A program made the position numbers and the translations under genes. DNA of 9,527 nt from Pseudomonadota bacterium. GTDB taxonomy: Bacteria; Pseudomonadota; Gammaproteobacteria; Steroidobacterales; Steroidobacteraceae. The notes below the pieces were generated by a model. It did not search any database. It was not told where the DNA came from and worked only from the letters and a program-made list of their open reading frames with translations. The stretch lies in NCBI GenBank assembly GCA_021792815.1, contig JAJYTX010000077.1, forward strand, positions 1 to 9,527, in the 5' to 3' direction. Within the stretch, counting starts at the first letter, position 1. Each line of letters begins with the position of its first letter. This document shows positions 7,784 through 9,527 of this stretch, in pieces.

Positions 7784-8167
7784 GTGAGCAAAGATCTGAA
7801 GTTTCTGGTGGTCGATGATTTCTCGACCATGCGCCGCATCATCAAGAATCTCCTGCACGATCTCGGCTACGGGAACGTCACCGAGGCCGACGACGGCAAG
7901 ACGGCGCTGCCGATGCTGCAGGCGGGCAATTTCGATTTCCTGATCACCGACTGGAACATGCCCGGCATGCCCGGGCTCGATCTGATCAAGGCGGTCAGAG
8001 CCGACGCCAGGCTCTCGAAGATGCCGGTGCTGATGCTGACCGCCGAAGCCAAGCGCGACCAGATCATCGAAGCCGCGCAGGCCGGCGTCAACGGCTACGT
8101 CATCAAGCCGTTCACGGCCGAGACGCTCAAGGAAAAACTCGACAAAATCCTCGGCGCCGGAAAGTGA
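7784..8167 (+). CDS. cheY: CheY, chemotaxis response regulator
   Basis: CheY is a single-domain receiver that, once phosphorylated by CheA, binds the flagellar switch (FliM) and changes rotation. With the GTG at 7784 the product is 127 residues (E. coli CheY has 129), beginning [18 protein letters not shown]. Acidic residues Asp11 and Asp12 bind the metal. Asp56 in [12 protein letters not shown] is the phosphorylation site, and Thr86, Tyr105 and Lys108 (in MLTAEA and GYVIKPF) match E. coli Thr87, Tyr106 and Lys109. All signature residues are present. The frame is open upstream to an ATG at 7736, but that would overlap fliA and add a tail unlike CheY. It lies 11 bases after fliA and 7 before cheZ, so it is co-transcribed with its phosphatase. 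Confidence 0.96.
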   Translation: MSKDLKFLVVDDFSTMRRIIKNLLHDLGYGNVTEADDGKTALPMLQAGNFDFLITDWNMPGMPGLDLIKAVRADARLSKMPVLMLTAEAKRDQIIEAAQAGVNGYVIKPFTAETLKEKLDKILGAGK

Positions 8168-8169
8168 GG
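8165..8169 (+). promoter_or_regulatory. Ribosome binding site of cheZ overlapping the cheY stop
   Basis: TGAGG, whose first three bases are the cheY stop, lies five bases before the ATG at 8175 and only two before a GTG at 8172. The spacing favours the ATG as the cheZ start. Confidence 0.5.
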
Positions 8170-8174
8170 CGGTG

Positions 8175-8936
8175 ATGTCCAACTTCTCCGTGCTCAAGAG
8201 CGAGTACCGCACCTACGTCGAAACGCTGGGCGAAGCGCTGCAGTGCGGCGATGAAGCCGCGTTCTTCGTGGCCGTCGATCACATCGTGCAGCTGCGCGAG
8301 CCGAAAATGTTCGCCGAGATCCGCAAGCTCACCGGCGATCTGCAGAAGGCGCTCGATCGGTTCAGCATCGAGTCGCGCCTGGCGGACCTCGCCGAGCACG
8401 AGATCCCCAACGCCCGCACCCGCCTCAGCCACGTCATCAACATGACCGACAACGCGGCGCACCGCACGCTCGATCTGGTCGAGCAGTCCGGGCCGCTCGC
8501 CGAACGCACCGCGCGCGAGGCGGGCGCGCTGCTCGATGCGCTCGCCTCGTTCCGCGAACGGGTTCCCACCTCGGGCTTCGAGGGCATCGTGCGCTCGGTC
8601 GAGGCGTTTCTGCCCCTGATGCGCGCCTTCGAGGCGTTCCTGCCCGCGGCGCGCACCGACTCCGAGCAGATCCGCCGCAACCTCGCCGAGGTCCTGCTCG
8701 CGCAGGGCTACCAGGATCTCACCGGACAGATCATCCGCAGCGTCATCAAGCTGGTCGAGGAGCTCGAGCAGGCGCTCGGCAGTCTCAGCCGCCTCTCGGG
8801 AGACCTGATCGAGCACGCCACCGTCGGTGAAGATCCGTGCGTCTGTCACGGCCCGGTGGTCCCCGGGGTCACTCAGGGCGAAGTCGCCTCCGCCCAGACA
8901 GACGTCGATGCCCTGCTGTCCGGTCTCGGCATGTGA
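8175..8936 (+). CDS. cheZ: CheZ, CheY-phosphate phosphatase
   Basis: CheZ dephosphorylates CheY-P and so ends the tumble or reversal signal. From the ATG at 8175 it has 253 residues (a GTG one codon earlier is possible), in the range of Pseudomonas CheZ and longer than the ~214 of E. coli. The protein is predicted largely helical. The active-site segment AQGYQDLTGQIIRSVIKLVEELE puts Asp181 and Gln185 at the positions of E. coli Asp143 and Gln147. Gln185 is expected to position the attacking water. The last residues, QTDVDALLSGLGM, match the C-terminal CheY-binding peptide (VDDLLDSLGF type). A Gly/Pro-rich linker with a CxC pair (about residues 220-232) precedes it. CheZ is mainly found in beta- and gammaproteobacteria, which supports the assignment of the window. 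Confidence 0.93.
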   Translation: MSNFSVLKSEYRTYVETLGEALQCGDEAAFFVAVDHIVQLREPKMFAEIRKLTGDLQKALDRFSIESRLADLAEHEIPNARTRLSHVINMTDNAAHRTLDLVEQSGPLAERTAREAGALLDALASFRERVPTSGFEGIVRSVEAFLPLMRAFEAFLPAARTDSEQIRRNLAEVLLAQGYQDLTGQIIRSVIKLVEELEQALGSLSRLSGDLIEHATVGEDPCVCHGPVVPGVTQGEVASAQTDVDALLSGLGM

Positions 8937-9115
8937 GGGCGGGGAGCCGCTGATTGAGCCGCGCGCACCCACGTTGCTGCCGCACATCGCCCGCCGCCAG
9001 GCTCAGGGCGCGGCCCGCGTGTCGCTGCGGACAAGCCGTGCACCGCGCCGGCCACCGATGCGCCGGGCAAGCCATCCATGACCATCTTCCTGCAGCAACG
9101 GGGGGCTGATCCGGC

Positions 9116-9136
9116 CGGGAGCGTCGTGGCTTCCCG
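9116..9136 (+). other. Weak hairpin upstream of the tandem repeat
   Basis: CGGGAGC at 9116-9122 can pair with GCTTCCCG at 9129-9136 around the loop GTCGTG, leaving one T or A bulged. It is not followed by a T tract, so it does not look like an intrinsic terminator. It could be chance in GC-rich DNA. Confidence 0.25.
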
Positions 9137-9151
9137 CACGGATACCGCGCG

Positions 9152-9196
9152 CACACCGCGCACACCGCGCACACCGCGCACACCGCGCACACCGCG
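9152..9196. repeat. 9-base tandem repeat, five perfect copies of CACACCGCG
   Basis: Five uninterrupted identical units occupy 45 bases. A degenerate copy follows directly (9197-9205, CGCATCGCG, 7 of 9 matches) and another stands two bases before the array (9141-9149, GATACCGCG, 7 of 9). The unit is a multiple of three, so any frame stays open through it. Read forward in the frame of 9078 it gives a Thr-Pro-Arg repeat; in reverse it gives Arg-Gly-Val. It lies 69 bases before the motC start. Perfect identity between copies suggests recent expansion or contraction by slippage. Confidence 0.95.
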
Positions 9197-9265
9197 CGCA
9201 TCGCGCCCGGCCGCAGGAGACACCCGCCACCGCGAGTGCGCGCGGCCCCAGCACAGGCTGCCCCG

Positions 9266-9527
9266 ATGGACATCCTGAGCATCATCGGACTGGTGCTCGC
9301 CGTCAACGCGGTACTGCTCGGCGCCGTGCTGCGGGGCGCGGGCATCATGGCGCTGATCTCGCTCGAGGCGTTCGTGGTCGTCGGCGGCGGCACCATCGCG
9401 GCTGTCTGCGTGCAGACGCCGCTGCCGGTGATGCGGCGCGCGCTCGCGCTGTTTCCCTGGGTCATCCGCCCGCCGCCGCGCGACGGCGGCAGCCTGGTCG
9501 CCAAGATCGTCGAGTGGAGCAACACCG
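9266..9527 (+). CDS. motC: MotC, MotA-family flagellar stator protein (3' end outside window)
   Basis: MotA/PomA/MotC proteins form the ring of the proton- or sodium-driven stator that turns the flagellar motor, paired with a MotB-type partner. The visible 87 residues start MDILSIIGLVLAVNAVLLGAV, the first membrane helix. A second hydrophobic segment with VVVGGGTIAA follows at about residues 30-52. Then comes VQTPLPVMRRALALFPWVIRPPP and KIVEWSNT, which closely resemble Pseudomonas MotC (VDVLSLIG-like start, QTP-VFRRAL, PP, VGWS). E. coli MotA is less similar in this region. A weak CAGG at 9254-9257 stands eight bases before the ATG. The frame stays open to the edge of the window; the partner motD/motB would be expected just beyond. 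Assignment to the family is firm, the MotC subtype somewhat less so. Confidence 0.85.
   Translation, partial: MDILSIIGLVLAVNAVLLGAVLRGAGIMALISLEAFVVVGGGTIAAVCVQTPLPVMRRALALFPWVIRPPPRDGGSLVAKIVEWSNT

Larger units (their letters stand above)
8937..9265. other. cheZ-motC intergenic spacer, GC-rich, with tandem repeat
   Basis: This 329-base stretch is the only gap above 16 bases in the window. It has no recognisable protein similarity in any frame and no evident rho-independent terminator (no stem followed by a run of T). No convincing sigma-28 or sigma-54 promoter was found by eye. It contains a direct repeat GAGCCGC at 8944-8950 and 8956-8962, a weak hairpin at 9116-9136, and the 9-base tandem repeat array at 9152-9196. 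A 66-codon frame (9078-9278) and a longer reverse frame cross it, but their Arg/Pro-rich translations look like GC-rich chance frames. A promoter for motC may lie here, but none can be assigned. Confidence 0.75.

Noticed and set aside
8937..9000. Possible intrinsic terminator after cheZ
   Set aside because: GGCGGG at 8938 and CCCGCC at 8990 can pair only across a loop of about 46 bases, and no T run follows.
9141..9205. CRISPR array
   Set aside because: Units are 9 bases and directly adjacent, with no spacers and no cas genes nearby.
8937..9265. Remnant of cheA or cheB in the spacer
   Set aside because: None of the forward frames read by eye resembles the CheA Hpt or kinase domains or CheB; no decayed similarity can be claimed without a search.

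Overview
This window is one continuous, plus-strand motility locus of a GC-rich bacterium. Gene content and order (fliP-fliQ-fliR-flhB-flhA-flhF-flhG-fliA-cheY-cheZ-motC) match the flagellar/chemotaxis cluster of polarly flagellated Gammaproteobacteria, as in Pseudomonas. The presence of CheZ and of the FlhF/FlhG pair, and fliA-cheY-cheZ lying downstream of flhG, support that placement. Betaproteobacterial clusters usually have cheY-cheZ upstream of flhB. The high GC content would suit lineages such as Xanthomonadales, Nevskiales or Chromatiales, but the sequence alone does not settle the family.

Layout. Positions 1-1810 hold fliP, fliQ and fliR, the core of the flagellar type III export gate. 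fliP appears to begin one base before the window. Positions 1815-5042 hold flhB (substrate-specificity switch, with the autocleavage NPTH motif) and flhA (export gate with a large cytosolic docking domain). Positions 5046-7038 hold flhF (SRP-type GTPase that sets the polar site) and flhG/fleN (MinD-like ATPase that limits flagellar number). Positions 7035-7772 encode FliA (sigma-28), and 7784-8936 encode CheY and CheZ. The ten genes from fliP to cheZ are separated by at most 16 bases or overlap (14 bases flhF/flhG, 4 bases flhG/fliA), which indicates one operon with translational coupling.

A gap of 329 bases (8937-9265) follows cheZ, the only sizeable non-coding stretch. It contains five perfect tandem copies of a 9-base unit. 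The start of a MotA-family stator gene that closely resembles Pseudomonas MotC begins at 9266 and runs off the right edge. In Pseudomonas, cheA and cheB lie between cheZ and motC; here they do not.

Together the genes build the export gate (FliPQR-FlhBA), place and count the polar flagellum (FlhF, FlhG), switch on late genes (FliA), control rotation (CheY, CheZ) and supply torque (MotC). No undescribed system is visible. The core genes look intact and conventional, and the points worth a second look are the cheZ-motC spacer with its tandem repeat, the FlhG N-terminus without a DQAxxLR motif, a lipobox-like sequence in the FliP signal peptide, and the missing cheA/cheB.
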